Positions 26,371 to 35,803 of a DNA stretch of 64,000 nucleotides are shown here, in pieces. Numbering within the stretch: position 1 is the first letter of the stretch; each line of letters begins with the position of its first letter. The notes below the pieces were generated by a model. It did not search any database, was not told the DNA's origin, and saw only the letters and a program-made list of their open reading frames with translations. The stretch spans positions 372,001 to 436,000 of the forward strand of contig CBDCER010000002.1 in assembly GCA_965215855.1 (NCBI GenBank). Direction: 5' to 3'. Origin of the DNA: J027 sp965215855 (GTDB lineage: Bacteria; Chloroflexota; Anaerolineae; Aggregatilineales; J027). A program made the position numbers and the translations under genes.

Positions 26371-27870
26371 ATGTCAGAAAAACCCCTGGAACCTTTGATT
26401 TATGATTTAGGCCAACCCGGACGACAAGGCGTTAGCCTGCCCGATCCCGATGTACCCACCACGGACATCCCCGATAATCTGGTACGCGATGACCTGGCGT
26501 TGCCCGAAGTCAGTGAAATTGATACTGTCCGCCATTTTGTGCGGCTCAGTCAGTTCAATCATGGCATCGACATCGGTTTCTATCCGCTTGGCTCGTGTAC
26601 GATGAAATATAATCCCAAGCTTAATGAGGCGGTGGCGCGGCTACCGGGCTTTGCCCACATCCACCCGCTGCAACATGCTGATACGACGCAGGGGGCGCTG
26701 GCCCTGATGCACATTCTACAAGACTGGCTGTGCGAGATCAGTGGATTTCAGGCGATCAGCTTGCAACCCGCTGCCGGAGCGCAGGGTGAATTCGCTGGTA
26801 TCTTGATGATCCGCAAATATCACCTGGATAACGGCGACGAACAACGCACAAAAATCCTGGTGCCGGATAGCGCCCATGGGACCAATCCCGCGACAACCAC
26901 GATGGCTGGGCTGGAAACCATCGAGTTGCCGTCTGATGACAAAGGTGATGTAGACCTGGAGGCGCTCCGCAAAGCCTGTGAAGAACACAAAGATACCATC
27001 GCGGGAATGATGATTACGGTTCCCAGCACATTAGGCGTCTTTGAAGATCACATCCTGGAAATCATCCAGGCCGTGCATGATGTGGGTGGCCTGATGTACA
27101 TGGATGGCGCAAACATGAACGCCTTAATGGGTGTTGCCAAGCCCGGTGAATTGGGCTTCGACGTCATGCACTACAATCTCCATAAAACCTTCTCAACTCC
27201 CCACGGCGGCGGCGGCCCTGGCTCTGGCCCGGTGGTGTGCAACGAGAAGCTGGCTCCCTTCTTGCCAGGCCCGATTGTCACGATTACCGAAGAAGCCAAA
27301 GATGAGGAAGATGCCCCGCTTTATGGCTGGCATACTCCAGAAAAGACCATCGGACGTTTGAAGGCCTTTCATGGCAACTTCGGGATGCACGTGCGGGCAT
27401 ATGCCTATATCGCTGCCTACGGCAAAAACGTCAGCGAGGTCACCAATTATGCCGTCCTGAACGCCAACTACATTCGTGCCCGACTGCATGATACGTATAA
27501 AGAGCCGTATGATCGCATTTGTGGGCATGAATTTGTATTGGAAGGTCACTGGCCTGAAAAAGCGCCGGGTATCCATGCGCTGGATATTTCCAAGCGGTTG
27601 ATGGACTATGGTATCCATCCCCCCACCAACTATTTCCCGCTGATTGTGCCGGAAGCGTTACTCATTGAGCCGACGGAAACCGAAAGCAAAGAAACGCTCG
27701 ACTACTTCATCGAAACGATGATGAAAATTGCTGAAGAAGCTCAAAACAACCCGGAATTATTGCACGAAGCGCCACACACAACGCCAGTGCGCCGGGTAGA
27801 TGAGGTGAAGGCTGCCAAAGAATTGGTGTTGTGCTGTCGCCCCGCCTTACCTGTCAAAGCAAAAACCTAA
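26371..27870 (+). CDS. gcvPB: Glycine dehydrogenase (decarboxylating) subunit 2
   Basis: A 499-residue PLP-bearing half of the P-protein. The Schiff-base lysine is K272 in HYNLHKTFSTPHGGGGPG. Other marks are IGFYPLGSCTMKYNPK, LQPAAGAQGEFAG and MYMDGANMNALMG. It decarboxylates glycine and hands the aminomethyl group to lipoyl-GcvH. An AGGTGGG site precedes the ATG, 12 bp after gcvPA. It ends at a convergent junction with murF-alr. Confidence 0.97.
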   Translation: MSEKPLEPLIYDLGQPGRQGVSLPDPDVPTTDIPDNLVRDDLALPEVSEIDTVRHFVRLSQFNHGIDIGFYPLGSCTMKYNPKLNEAVARLPGFAHIHPLQHADTTQGALALMHILQDWLCEISGFQAISLQPAAGAQGEFAGILMIRKYHLDNGDEQRTKILVPDSAHGTNPATTTMAGLETIELPSDDKGDVDLEALRKACEEHKDTIAGMMITVPSTLGVFEDHILEIIQAVHDVGGLMYMDGANMNALMGVAKPGELGFDVMHYNLHKTFSTPHGGGGPGSGPVVCNEKLAPFLPGPIVTITEEAKDEEDAPLYGWHTPEKTIGRLKAFHGNFGMHVRAYAYIAAYGKNVSEVTNYAVLNANYIRARLHDTYKEPYDRICGHEFVLEGHWPEKAPGIHALDISKRLMDYGIHPPTNYFPLIVPEALLIEPTETESKETLDYFIETMMKIAEEAQNNPELLHEAPHTTPVRRVDEVKAAKELVLCCRPALPVKAKT

Positions 27871-27890
27871 GTATTCGAGACAACATCAGA

Positions 27891-27913
27891 GGGAGCAGCA
27901 GCCCGTTGCTCCC
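27891..27913. terminator. Hairpin between convergent gcvPB and murF-alr
   Basis: GGGAGCA / TGCTCCC, 7-bp stem with a 9-nt loop, extended by CAG/CTG outside a small internal loop. There is no strong U-tract on either strand, so it is a candidate bidirectional terminator by position and stem strength only. Confidence 0.45.
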
Positions 27914-27931
27914 CCTGAACTTCTATCCAGA

Positions 27932-30550
27932 CTATTTCACACGTGGAACCCGCGCCAGGATGGTACTCACCACCTCGTAGTTAACTGTGCCTAAGCGTTC
28001 AGACACGTCCTCGGCTGTAATGTATTCCCGGCCCTGCTGCCCGATCAACACAACCTCATCGCCGATTTTCACGTCTTCAATATCCGTCACATTAATCATG
28101 GTCTGGTCCATACTAATGCGCCCAACAATCGGGGCACGCTGTCCATGCACCAACACATACCCCCAGGTGCTTGGCGAGCGGCGAAAGCCATCGGCATAGC
28201 CCACCGGAATAACGGCGATTTTCTCAGTGTTTCGCGTTCGATAGGTATTGCCGTAACCGATATATCCTCCAGAAGGAAATCGTTTGACCTGGGCAATTAT
28301 CGTCTTCCATGTCAGCGCCGGAATGAAATCATCGGGCAATGGACAGTTGGGGTCGGGTTGTAGGCCATGCATGGCAATACCCGCCCGCACCATCGTAAAA
28401 TGGGCATCAGGGTATTGTAGAATTCCGGCTGAATTCGCTGCATGAATATAGCGAAACGAAAAGCCTCCGCCCACTAAAGGATCAACGACTCGTTTGAACA
28501 TGGCGATTTGAAACTGGGTATAGTCTGGGTCCGTGTCTGCCACTGAGAAATGGGTGAAGATGCCCTCGACTTCCAGATGCTTCATACGAGCCAGCGTGCG
28601 GAAGAAGAGGGTCGCATCTTCCGGCAAAATCCCCAACCGCCCCATGCCAGTATCAACCTTCACATGGACGCGCACCGTCGCGTTCATTTCACGAGCCGTG
28701 CGGTCAAAGGCGCGGGCGATGTCCAGATCATACAACGTCACCGCGGTATTATAACGAATCGCCAGGCCAGCCGCCCAAGCGGGCGTATATCCTAGAATCA
28801 AAATGGGAGCGGTGATTCCGCTTTCGCGCAGGTCTATAGCCTCGTTGATGCTGGCAACGCCCAGATAACTCGCGCCATTAAGCAGCGCCGTCGTACTGAC
28901 CGCCACTGCCCCATGTCCATAAGCATTTGCCTTGACCACTGCCATCAACTCAACATCGTCACCGATCATCTCTTTCAGGCGACGCACATTGTAAGCAACA
29001 GCATCCATATCAATCTGTAACCAGGTGGGCCGGGCCGGGCGATCCATCCACACGCTATCATAAGCCGCCGCCGAGCGTGGTAATTTTTCAACATCTGCTG
29101 GATCTTCTAGCAATTCACGCACCACACGCTCCATACGGGCCGCCGGACTGCCCTTCACCAACACAACATCTAGTGGTTGCAATTGGTGTTTGATCGCCTG
29201 TACAGCATCGCCCGCTGAAAACGTCATGTGAATTTGGGTGCGTGGCAACCCATTTTCTTCGGCAGTTCGCCCCACTTCAGTTGCCAGTTCCCCTTTAGAC
29301 ACCAGCACATCCACCACTTGCGCCACGCGCTCACCGACTTCGCGGTGTCCCCGTGTGCTATAAGCACCTAAACCTGCCATGTCGCCCATCACAAAGAAAA
29401 CACGGCCTTTTTTCTCCAAGCTAGGGATGGTGACCTCTGTTTCATCAGGAGCCACTACTGGCCCATCCGATGGATACTGCACAGCTTCCAGCCAATCCAG
29501 GGCGCGTTGTGTACTTTCCGGATTAGCCGAATAGCTATCGTCAATGATCTGACAGCCATTAATGCCGCGTAAAGAGTGCATCCGGCCCGGCATCAGATCA
29601 AGATGGGTCAACAACCGCAAGCTTTCAGGAATGGGCACATCGAAACACAGTCCCACTGCCGTCGCCATCAACACGCTATATAATTGATGCGATCCCAGCA
29701 AAGGAACCCACTTCGCCACGAATCGTTGGGAGCCGAAGCGCAGATCAAAACCCGTCTTATAGCGCCCGACGATGACATTATAGGCCGTCAAATCCGCGCC
29801 AAATGTGTCACCGGTAACATCAACACTCACCGTCATGGTCGATCCGCCTGAGGCAGCCTGCATTTTCCGCACCCGTGGATCATCATAATTCAAGATGGCG
29901 ATGCCGCTTTCCGAGAGACTTTCAATCAAGATACGTTTCTCGCTGGCAACATTTTCTATCGTCCCTAGGCGGTCCAGATGGGTGTGCCCTATATTGGTGA
30001 CCACCGCCAGGGCAGGGTTTGTGGCCGCCACCATCTCGGCCATTTCACCAAACTGATCGGTGCCATATTCCAACACCGCCAACTGATAATCGCCTGTCAG
30101 TTTGCCCAATGCCATAGGCAGTCCAAATCGCCCATTATAGCTACCGGGACTCTTGTAGATTTTATACTTCGACTCCAAGACAGTGGCGATAGCCTCTTTG
30201 GTGGTCGATTTGCCATTGCTGCCCGTAACGCCGATGACAGTTGTGCCAAATTTCTTTAGGATTCGTTCTGTCCAGCGCAGCAAGGCCGTCTCAACATCTC
30301 GCATGACAATGACCGTCAGGCCATCGGTATCAAAGGTGGGGGGCGTTGTACACATAATGCCTGTCACGCCGTTGGCAACCGCATCCTCCATATAATCGTG
30401 CCCGTCCCCACGATTGGTTCTGAGGGCCACAAAAATCTGGCCGGGTTCTGCTCGCCGCGAGTCGAAGCAAAAGTCCGAAAATATCTGGCTAGCCGGTTCC
30501 CCAAACAACTGGCCGTTCGCCGCTTCCAGAATGTCATACAGATCGATCAT
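27932..30550 (-). CDS. Fused MurF ligase - alanine racemase
   Basis: An 872-residue bifunctional enzyme for peptidoglycan precursors. Residues 1-~480 are MurF (UDP-MurNAc-tripeptide:D-Ala-D-Ala ligase), with ATP loop GVTGSNGKSTTK at 107-118, NIGHTHLDRLG and DDSYSANPES. Residues ~507-872 are PLP alanine racemase: the Schiff-base lysine is K540 in VVKANAYGHG, and the opposite-face tyrosine region gives way to IGYGNTYRT and RISMDQTMINV. The fusion couples D-Ala supply with its use; murF-alr fusions are known in other phyla. The gene stands alone, divergent from the phosphomannomutase. Confidence 0.95.
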   Translation of the reverse strand: MIDLYDILEAANGQLFGEPASQIFSDFCFDSRRAEPGQIFVALRTNRGDGHDYMEDAVANGVTGIMCTTPPTFDTDGLTVIVMRDVETALLRWTERILKKFGTTVIGVTGSNGKSTTKEAIATVLESKYKIYKSPGSYNGRFGLPMALGKLTGDYQLAVLEYGTDQFGEMAEMVAATNPALAVVTNIGHTHLDRLGTIENVASEKRILIESLSESGIAILNYDDPRVRKMQAASGGSTMTVSVDVTGDTFGADLTAYNVIVGRYKTGFDLRFGSQRFVAKWVPLLGSHQLYSVLMATAVGLCFDVPIPESLRLLTHLDLMPGRMHSLRGINGCQIIDDSYSANPESTQRALDWLEAVQYPSDGPVVAPDETEVTIPSLEKKGRVFFVMGDMAGLGAYSTRGHREVGERVAQVVDVLVSKGELATEVGRTAEENGLPRTQIHMTFSAGDAVQAIKHQLQPLDVVLVKGSPAARMERVVRELLEDPADVEKLPRSAAAYDSVWMDRPARPTWLQIDMDAVAYNVRRLKEMIGDDVELMAVVKANAYGHGAVAVSTTALLNGASYLGVASINEAIDLRESGITAPILILGYTPAWAAGLAIRYNTAVTLYDLDIARAFDRTAREMNATVRVHVKVDTGMGRLGILPEDATLFFRTLARMKHLEVEGIFTHFSVADTDPDYTQFQIAMFKRVVDPLVGGGFSFRYIHAANSAGILQYPDAHFTMVRAGIAMHGLQPDPNCPLPDDFIPALTWKTIIAQVKRFPSGGYIGYGNTYRTRNTEKIAVIPVGYADGFRRSPSTWGYVLVHGQRAPIVGRISMDQTMINVTDIEDVKIGDEVVLIGQQGREYITAEDVSERLGTVNYEVVSTILARVPRVK

Positions 30551-30684
30551 GCCTGTTTCCTCTGGTGTACCGAGATGATGAATTCAGTTTAACAGGCTCC
30601 GGTCTTCAGCGCGAGCCTTGCGCCAGGGACAACTGTCGGCTAATCTCTAGCCCAAACACAAACACTGACAGGAGAAAACAACAG

Positions 30685-32103
30685 ATGGCAACTGTCCCTG
30701 AAAATATCTTCCGGAAATATGACATTCGTGGTACGGTGGTTGGCGAAGATGCCCAACTCACCGCCTATGTCGCCGAGCATGTTGGCAAAGCCTATGGAAC
30801 CTATGTCCAGCGTGAATTGGACCTTCGCCAGGTCTTTATGGGCGGCGACAATCGCCAAACCACACCACCGCTCAAAAATGCTGTCATCAAAGGGTTGACC
30901 TCCACGGGCATTCGAGTCGTAGATATTGGCGGCGTCATGACCCCGACGGTCTACTTTGCATCTGCCTCGCATGAAGATTCGGGCGGTATCATGATAACTG
31001 GCAGCCACCTGAACACCCAATATAACGGCATCAAAATGGCTTATGGTAAGCTGGCACTGGCCGACCAGCAAATCAAGACATTGTTGAAAATGATTCAGAC
31101 GGAAGATTTTGACAGCGGCGATGGCGAGGTTGTTGAAGACCCAGAGATGATTCACCGCCACATGCAGGCCATTCAGGGCATGGTTAATCTGGGTGAGCGC
31201 AAGCTGAAAGTGGTGGTTGATGCCGGTAATGGCCTCAGCGGAACCTACGTTCCCTCCATTATGCAAGCACTGGGTGTCGAGGTCGTCTGCCTGTTCTGTG
31301 AATCGGACGGCACATTCCCCAATCACTTGCCGAATCCCGAAGACCCAGAGTTGACCAAAGACTTGGAAGCGAAAGTCGTTGAGGTCGGGGCAGATTTCGG
31401 TATTGGGTTCGATGGTGACGCAGACCGCTGTGGGCTGATTGACGATCACGGACACCATGTATCAGCCGACCGCTTGATTGCAATTCTGGCAAAAGACCTG
31501 TTGAAACGCCATCCCGGCGCTAAGGTTGTCTACGATGTCAAAGCCAGCCAAATCCTAGACGACATCATCCTGGAGCATGGCGGCGAACCAATGATGTGGA
31601 AAAGCGGCCATAGCCTGATGAAGCTAAAGATGAACGAGGTCGGCGCCTTGCTGGGTGGCGAGGTCAGCGGACACATCTTCATCGGTGAGGATTACTATGG
31701 ATTTGATGATGCGCCGTTGGTGGCTCTCAAAGCTCTAGAGATCCTCTCGCAAACGGAACAGCGCCTCAGCGAGATACTAGCCGAGATGCCGGCGTTGCTG
31801 GCGACTCCCGAAATCATCCTCAGCACGCCCGATGCGGTGAAATTCGAGATCATTCAAGCTATCAAAGAATCGCTCCAGGCCAACTACAAGGTGGTTGATG
31901 TAGACGGGGCACGGGTGCAATTTCCGGCTGGCTGGGGATTGGTGCGGGCCAGCAATACACAACCGGCTATCACCCTACGTTTTGAGGCCACAACTCGCGA
32001 GCAATTGGTGAACTATATGAAAGAATTCGACGCTCGCCTGCGCCATTATCCAGAAATCGACCGCACCAAATTGCAGGCTCAAATCAACGCTTTTGGTAGT
32101 TAA
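30685..32103 (+). CDS. Phosphomannomutase/phosphoglucomutase
   Basis: A 472-residue alpha-D-phosphohexomutase interconverting hexose 6- and 1-phosphates for nucleotide-sugar synthesis. The phosphoserine is S107 in ITGSHLNTQYNG, the Mg loop DGDADR is at 243-248, the sugar-binding loop is GGEVSGH, and the C-terminal phosphate loop includes ASNTQPAITLRFEA. The start begins with NIFRKYDIRG, as usual; ATG 30685 follows AGGAG, while the frame is open 40 codons further upstream without support. A terminator follows. Confidence 0.94.
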   Translation: MATVPENIFRKYDIRGTVVGEDAQLTAYVAEHVGKAYGTYVQRELDLRQVFMGGDNRQTTPPLKNAVIKGLTSTGIRVVDIGGVMTPTVYFASASHEDSGGIMITGSHLNTQYNGIKMAYGKLALADQQIKTLLKMIQTEDFDSGDGEVVEDPEMIHRHMQAIQGMVNLGERKLKVVVDAGNGLSGTYVPSIMQALGVEVVCLFCESDGTFPNHLPNPEDPELTKDLEAKVVEVGADFGIGFDGDADRCGLIDDHGHHVSADRLIAILAKDLLKRHPGAKVVYDVKASQILDDIILEHGGEPMMWKSGHSLMKLKMNEVGALLGGEVSGHIFIGEDYYGFDDAPLVALKALEILSQTEQRLSEILAEMPALLATPEIILSTPDAVKFEIIQAIKESLQANYKVVDVDGARVQFPAGWGLVRASNTQPAITLRFEATTREQLVNYMKEFDARLRHYPEIDRTKLQAQINAFGS

Positions 32104-32119
32104 TCAATCTTATCGTCGA

Positions 32120-32159
32120 AAAACACAGCGGCAGTCCCATCCCATCGTCGCTGTGTTTT
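32120..32159 (+). terminator. Terminator after phosphomannomutase gene
   Basis: AAAACACAGCG / CGCTGTGTTTT, 11-bp stem with an 18-nt loop. The stem's own 3' arm ends in TTTT and is followed by CTGATTTT. It separates the mutase from the MFS gene. Confidence 0.8.
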
Positions 32160-32180
32160 CTGATTTTAAGGAACGCCACT

Positions 32181-33590
32181 GTGCAATCTGATCCTTATGC
32201 CCGCAAATGGTTAGTGATGGCTGCCGTCTCCATGTCAATTTTTTTGGCGACGATTGACGGCAGCATCGTCAATGTTGCGCTGGCAACGTTGGAAAAATCG
32301 TTGGATACCAGCTTTGCCTGGGTGCAATGGGTGGTACTGGCCTACCTGCTAACCATCACTGGCCTGGTATTGATTTTTGCCCGGCTAGGGGATATGTATG
32401 GTAAACGACGTTTTTATCTAGCCGGATTCGCCATATTCACCGCCGGATCGGCGCTGTGCGGACTGGCTCCAAATGTCCAGTGGTTGATTGGCTTTCGGGT
32501 ATTGCAGGCCATCGGTGGCAGTATGCTCCAGGCACTCGGCATCGCCATTCTGACCGAGGCGTTTCCAGCGCATGAACGTGGCAAAGCCCTCGGCATTGGG
32601 GGCACAATGGTCTCGCTCGGTATCGCGCTCGGCCCCTCGCTGGGCGGCCTGCTGATTGGTGCATTTGGCTGGCGTTCGATATTTCTGGTGAATGTACCTG
32701 TCGGCATTATCGGCATTTCAATCGCATGGCGCTTCGTGCCGCAAACCGCGCCCAAAGGCCACCAGCGATTTGATCTGGTCGGGGCTTCATTGCTCACTGC
32801 TACATTACTAGCCTTCTCGCTGGGCATGACCTTCAGTCAGGAAAATGGCTTTGATCACCCCATCGTCATGTTCTTGCTGACAGCGGCACTGTTCTCCCTG
32901 GTCGGATTCATCTGGACGGAACAGCGCGTCGCTCACCCCATGATTAACCTCAGCCTCTTTCGCAACACCCTCTTTTCGATCAATCTTTATGCTGGTGTGT
33001 CGGTTTTCATTGTGGTCGCTAGTATGTTTATTCTGCCCTTTTACCTAGAACACGTCGAGGGCTACAAAATTCAGCAAATCGGCCTGATGCTGGCGACATT
33101 CCCCGTCATGTTGGGCGTGCTATCTCCCATTTCTGGTTCACTATCCGACAAATTGGGCACACGTCCCATTGCCGCGATTGGTTTGCTGGTGGCGGGACTG
33201 GCTTGTTTAGGTCTCAGCACAATGGATGATAATACATCCACCCTCGGTTTTGTCGTTCGCCTAACGATTCTCGGCGGGGGTATCGGTATCTTCCAATCGC
33301 CTAACAACAGCGCCGTGATGGGAGCCGTGCCCAAAGATCAACTTGGCATTGCCTCTGGCCTGCTAGCAACGACCCGCAACGTGGGACAGTCGATGGGTGT
33401 GCCGATACTGGGCACAGTTTTCGCAGCCCGCACCTTTGCCATCGCCGGGTATACAAGCGAAATGGCTGATGCCCCACCAGATGCGATTGTTGGCGGCCTA
33501 CAAATGGTGTTTGTATTCGCGGCAGGAGTTATCTTCGTCGCCTTGCTGGTAGCACTCTGGGGCATACAAATGGAGCGCCACACGTCATGA
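32181..33590 (+). CDS. MFS transporter, DHA2 (EmrB/QacA) type
   Basis: A 469-residue integral membrane protein with about 14 hydrophobic segments. Motif D1-like LATIDGSIVNVALATL lies in the first helix, the loop 2-3 motif A is RLGDMYGKRRFYLAGF, and motif C is LGIALGPSLGGLL. DHA2 proteins export drugs or amphipathic compounds with proton exchange; the substrate here is unknown. The start is GTG 32181 with AAGGA 8 nt before. No dedicated regulator is next to it. Confidence 0.9.
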   Translation: MQSDPYARKWLVMAAVSMSIFLATIDGSIVNVALATLEKSLDTSFAWVQWVVLAYLLTITGLVLIFARLGDMYGKRRFYLAGFAIFTAGSALCGLAPNVQWLIGFRVLQAIGGSMLQALGIAILTEAFPAHERGKALGIGGTMVSLGIALGPSLGGLLIGAFGWRSIFLVNVPVGIIGISIAWRFVPQTAPKGHQRFDLVGASLLTATLLAFSLGMTFSQENGFDHPIVMFLLTAALFSLVGFIWTEQRVAHPMINLSLFRNTLFSINLYAGVSVFIVVASMFILPFYLEHVEGYKIQQIGLMLATFPVMLGVLSPISGSLSDKLGTRPIAAIGLLVAGLACLGLSTMDDNTSTLGFVVRLTILGGGIGIFQSPNNSAVMGAVPKDQLGIASGLLATTRNVGQSMGVPILGTVFAARTFAIAGYTSEMADAPPDAIVGGLQMVFVFAAGVIFVALLVALWGIQMERHTS

Positions 33591-33657
33591 TTGCATCCCA
33601 AGCGATTTTTGCTTAGAGTTATAAGGGCAAGATAAATGATCGTGCAGCGAGGAACCC

Positions 33658-35337
33658 ATGTCATTGGAAACGTTGGTAGGTGAACTGAATAGCCCCAATC
33701 AGCGTATTCGCATTCGGGCAGTGTATCAACTTGGCATTCTGGGCGACCCATCAGTGATTCCGGCATTACAACGCATGTCGGAAATCGACGCCATGCCAGA
33801 ATTGCGGCAGGCGGCCAATGCGGCCATTCAGCACATTCAAGAAACACACCAAATGGATCCCACCCAGGATGCTCAGACCGATCTAACCTGGACAAAGCAA
33901 TTCCTCCAATTTATGGAGCAAAGTCCGGGCTTCATGGCATTTGACTTGCTGGATCTGGCCGAAAAGGTATCACAAGAATCCGCCGCTATCCTGCGTGAGA
34001 AAGCATCAGAAACGCCGTCCGAGAAGCCGCCACAACAAGATATTATCTCGGTCATCACCGACGCCATGACGCCTATCGCACCGCCACCGCCGACTGCCAT
34101 GCCCATGCCCCCACAGCAAGACATCATTTCGACTATCACCGACAGCATCAAATCGGCGCTTTCGCCCACAACGACCACCTCTCAAGGCGGCCCCCGCCAA
34201 GAAAGCCGCGTGGTAGGAACATATGAAATGTTCTGGGATTGCAAATATTGTGGTGCGACAAAACTCCTCGGCGTGACACATCGCCACTGCCCCAATTGCG
34301 GAGCGGCCCAAGACCCTGATGCTCGATACCATCCTCCGCCGAGCGAGGAAATTGCGTTGCTCGATCATGTTTACGTCGGGGCAGACCGCATGTGCCCAGC
34401 GTGCGATACCCCTAATAGTGCTGCTGCCGGGTTCTGCATCAATTGTGGCGGCGATTTAAGCAGCGCAGCCGAAGTATCGCAGCGCGAAGATCAACACGTG
34501 GGTTTAGGTGCAGGCTATCACGAAGATAAGCGCGATGTGGTTAAAGAGCAGTTCAAGGCGGACATAGCGCGTGCTAAAGCACAACGCCTGGAAGCCGAGC
34601 GCATGGCGAGTTTCTTTGGTCGCAATCGCCGTAAAATACGAATTGGCGGCGGATTGGGTGTAATTGCAGTGGTTATCGGCAGCATTTTTGGTTTCTTCTT
34701 CATGCGTGTCAGCGAAGAAGTCACCGTCGTCAAACACACCTGGGAACGCACCTATGAAATACAGGAATATGCCCGCGTAAACGAAACCCGCGATTGCCCG
34801 GCTCCATCGGATGCGTATGACGTCTCACGCCGTACCGAACGACGCCCGCGTGAAGTTCCCGATGGACAGGATTGCCGGGAAGTCTGCACGGAGCGGCGCG
34901 TTGATCCCGGTGACGGATCGGGCCAGGTTGTGCAAGACTGCAACACGGTTTGCGAGACACGTTATCGCACCGAGTACTACAATGTAGAAGTGTGTAGTTA
35001 TAGCATTAATCGCTGGACGGATGTGGATGAAGAGGGCGACGCGTCCTGGGCAATTGCGGGCGGCGCAGGAATCAACCCCCAATGGCCCGACGTAGAAAAT
35101 CGCCTGCCAAATTGCGATATTGCTTCCGAGCAAGTCGGGCAACAATGTTGGGAAAACCGTGAAGAGCAGTACACGCTGTATTTTCGCCGCGACAATGGCA
35201 AAGAAGTCACCTGCGACTTTGAAGACGTGGATACCTGGCTTGCTTATGAAGATGGACAACAAGCCAAAGTCAAGTTCACGTTTTTCAGCCGCTTACGCAA
35301 TAAAGCGCTATGTGACGAAATAGAAGCCACCAACTGA
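33658..35337 (+). CDS. HEAT-repeat / double zinc-ribbon / single-pass membrane protein
   Basis: A 559-residue protein of unusual make-up. Residues 1-65 form one or two HEAT-type helical hairpins (RIRAVYQLGILGDPSVIPALQRM). A Pro-rich linker holds a duplicated motif (QQDIISVITDAM / QQDIISTITDSI). Two zinc ribbons follow: CKYC...CPNC from C195, then CPAC...CINC. A membrane segment lies at about 325-347, and the outer part is Cys-rich (CREVCTERR, CNTVCETRY) and probably disulfide-bonded. The cytoplasmic zinc ribbons may sense or bind a partner. It is 13 bp upstream of the TIR gene, suggesting a shared pathway. Function unknown. Confidence 0.75.
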   Translation: MSLETLVGELNSPNQRIRIRAVYQLGILGDPSVIPALQRMSEIDAMPELRQAANAAIQHIQETHQMDPTQDAQTDLTWTKQFLQFMEQSPGFMAFDLLDLAEKVSQESAAILREKASETPSEKPPQQDIISVITDAMTPIAPPPPTAMPMPPQQDIISTITDSIKSALSPTTTTSQGGPRQESRVVGTYEMFWDCKYCGATKLLGVTHRHCPNCGAAQDPDARYHPPPSEEIALLDHVYVGADRMCPACDTPNSAAAGFCINCGGDLSSAAEVSQREDQHVGLGAGYHEDKRDVVKEQFKADIARAKAQRLEAERMASFFGRNRRKIRIGGGLGVIAVVIGSIFGFFFMRVSEEVTVVKHTWERTYEIQEYARVNETRDCPAPSDAYDVSRRTERRPREVPDGQDCREVCTERRVDPGDGSGQVVQDCNTVCETRYRTEYYNVEVCSYSINRWTDVDEEGDASWAIAGGAGINPQWPDVENRLPNCDIASEQVGQQCWENREEQYTLYFRRDNGKEVTCDFEDVDTWLAYEDGQQAKVKFTFFSRLRNKALCDEIEATN

Positions 35338-35350
35338 TAGGGGTTAAACC

Positions 35351-35788
35351 GTGCAAATCTTTTTAAGCTATGCCAGAGAAGACGAGGAATTTGCCACCCG
35401 CCTTGCCAACGACCTGAAAACGAGAGGGGCAAAAATCTGGTTTGATATGATAGATGGTCAATTGGGCAACGAGGATGCCTGGGCAAACTCGGTGAATGAG
35501 GCATTGGAAACATCCAACGTCCTGCTGGTTGTTCTCAGTCCAACAGCCATCGAGCAAGACTATGTGGAAGCCGACTGGCAATATTATCTGGACAAACGTC
35601 GCACGGTTATCGCCGTCGTCAGTCAACGCTGTACCTTACCCGAAACCCTGATGTATCGTCCGGTGGTCAATTTCGCCAAACTTGGTTATGATAACGGCTT
35701 GCACCGCCTCCAATTGTTGTTGATCGAGGAATCGACCCGTCGTGTATCATCGAGCAAGTGGCAGCGACGACCACCCAACAAATCTTAA
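35351..35788 (+). CDS. TIR-domain protein
   Basis: A 145-residue protein that is almost entirely a TIR domain. It has box 1 IFLSYAREDEEFA, the BB-loop region KIWFDMIDGQLGNEDAW, and the helix region IEQDYVEADWQYYL with a glutamate at the place of the NADase catalytic residue. TIR domains act as NAD-consuming effectors or as signalling adaptors; this short form lacks an evident sensor. GTG 35351 follows AGGGG by 8 nt. It is cotranscribed with the HEAT/zinc-ribbon gene upstream and the aldehyde dehydrogenase 15 bp downstream. Confidence 0.82.
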   Translation: MQIFLSYAREDEEFATRLANDLKTRGAKIWFDMIDGQLGNEDAWANSVNEALETSNVLLVVLSPTAIEQDYVEADWQYYLDKRRTVIAVVSQRCTLPETLMYRPVVNFAKLGYDNGLHRLQLLLIEESTRRVSSSKWQRRPPNKS

Positions 35789-35803
35789 CGGAAATAGAAC
35801 ACT

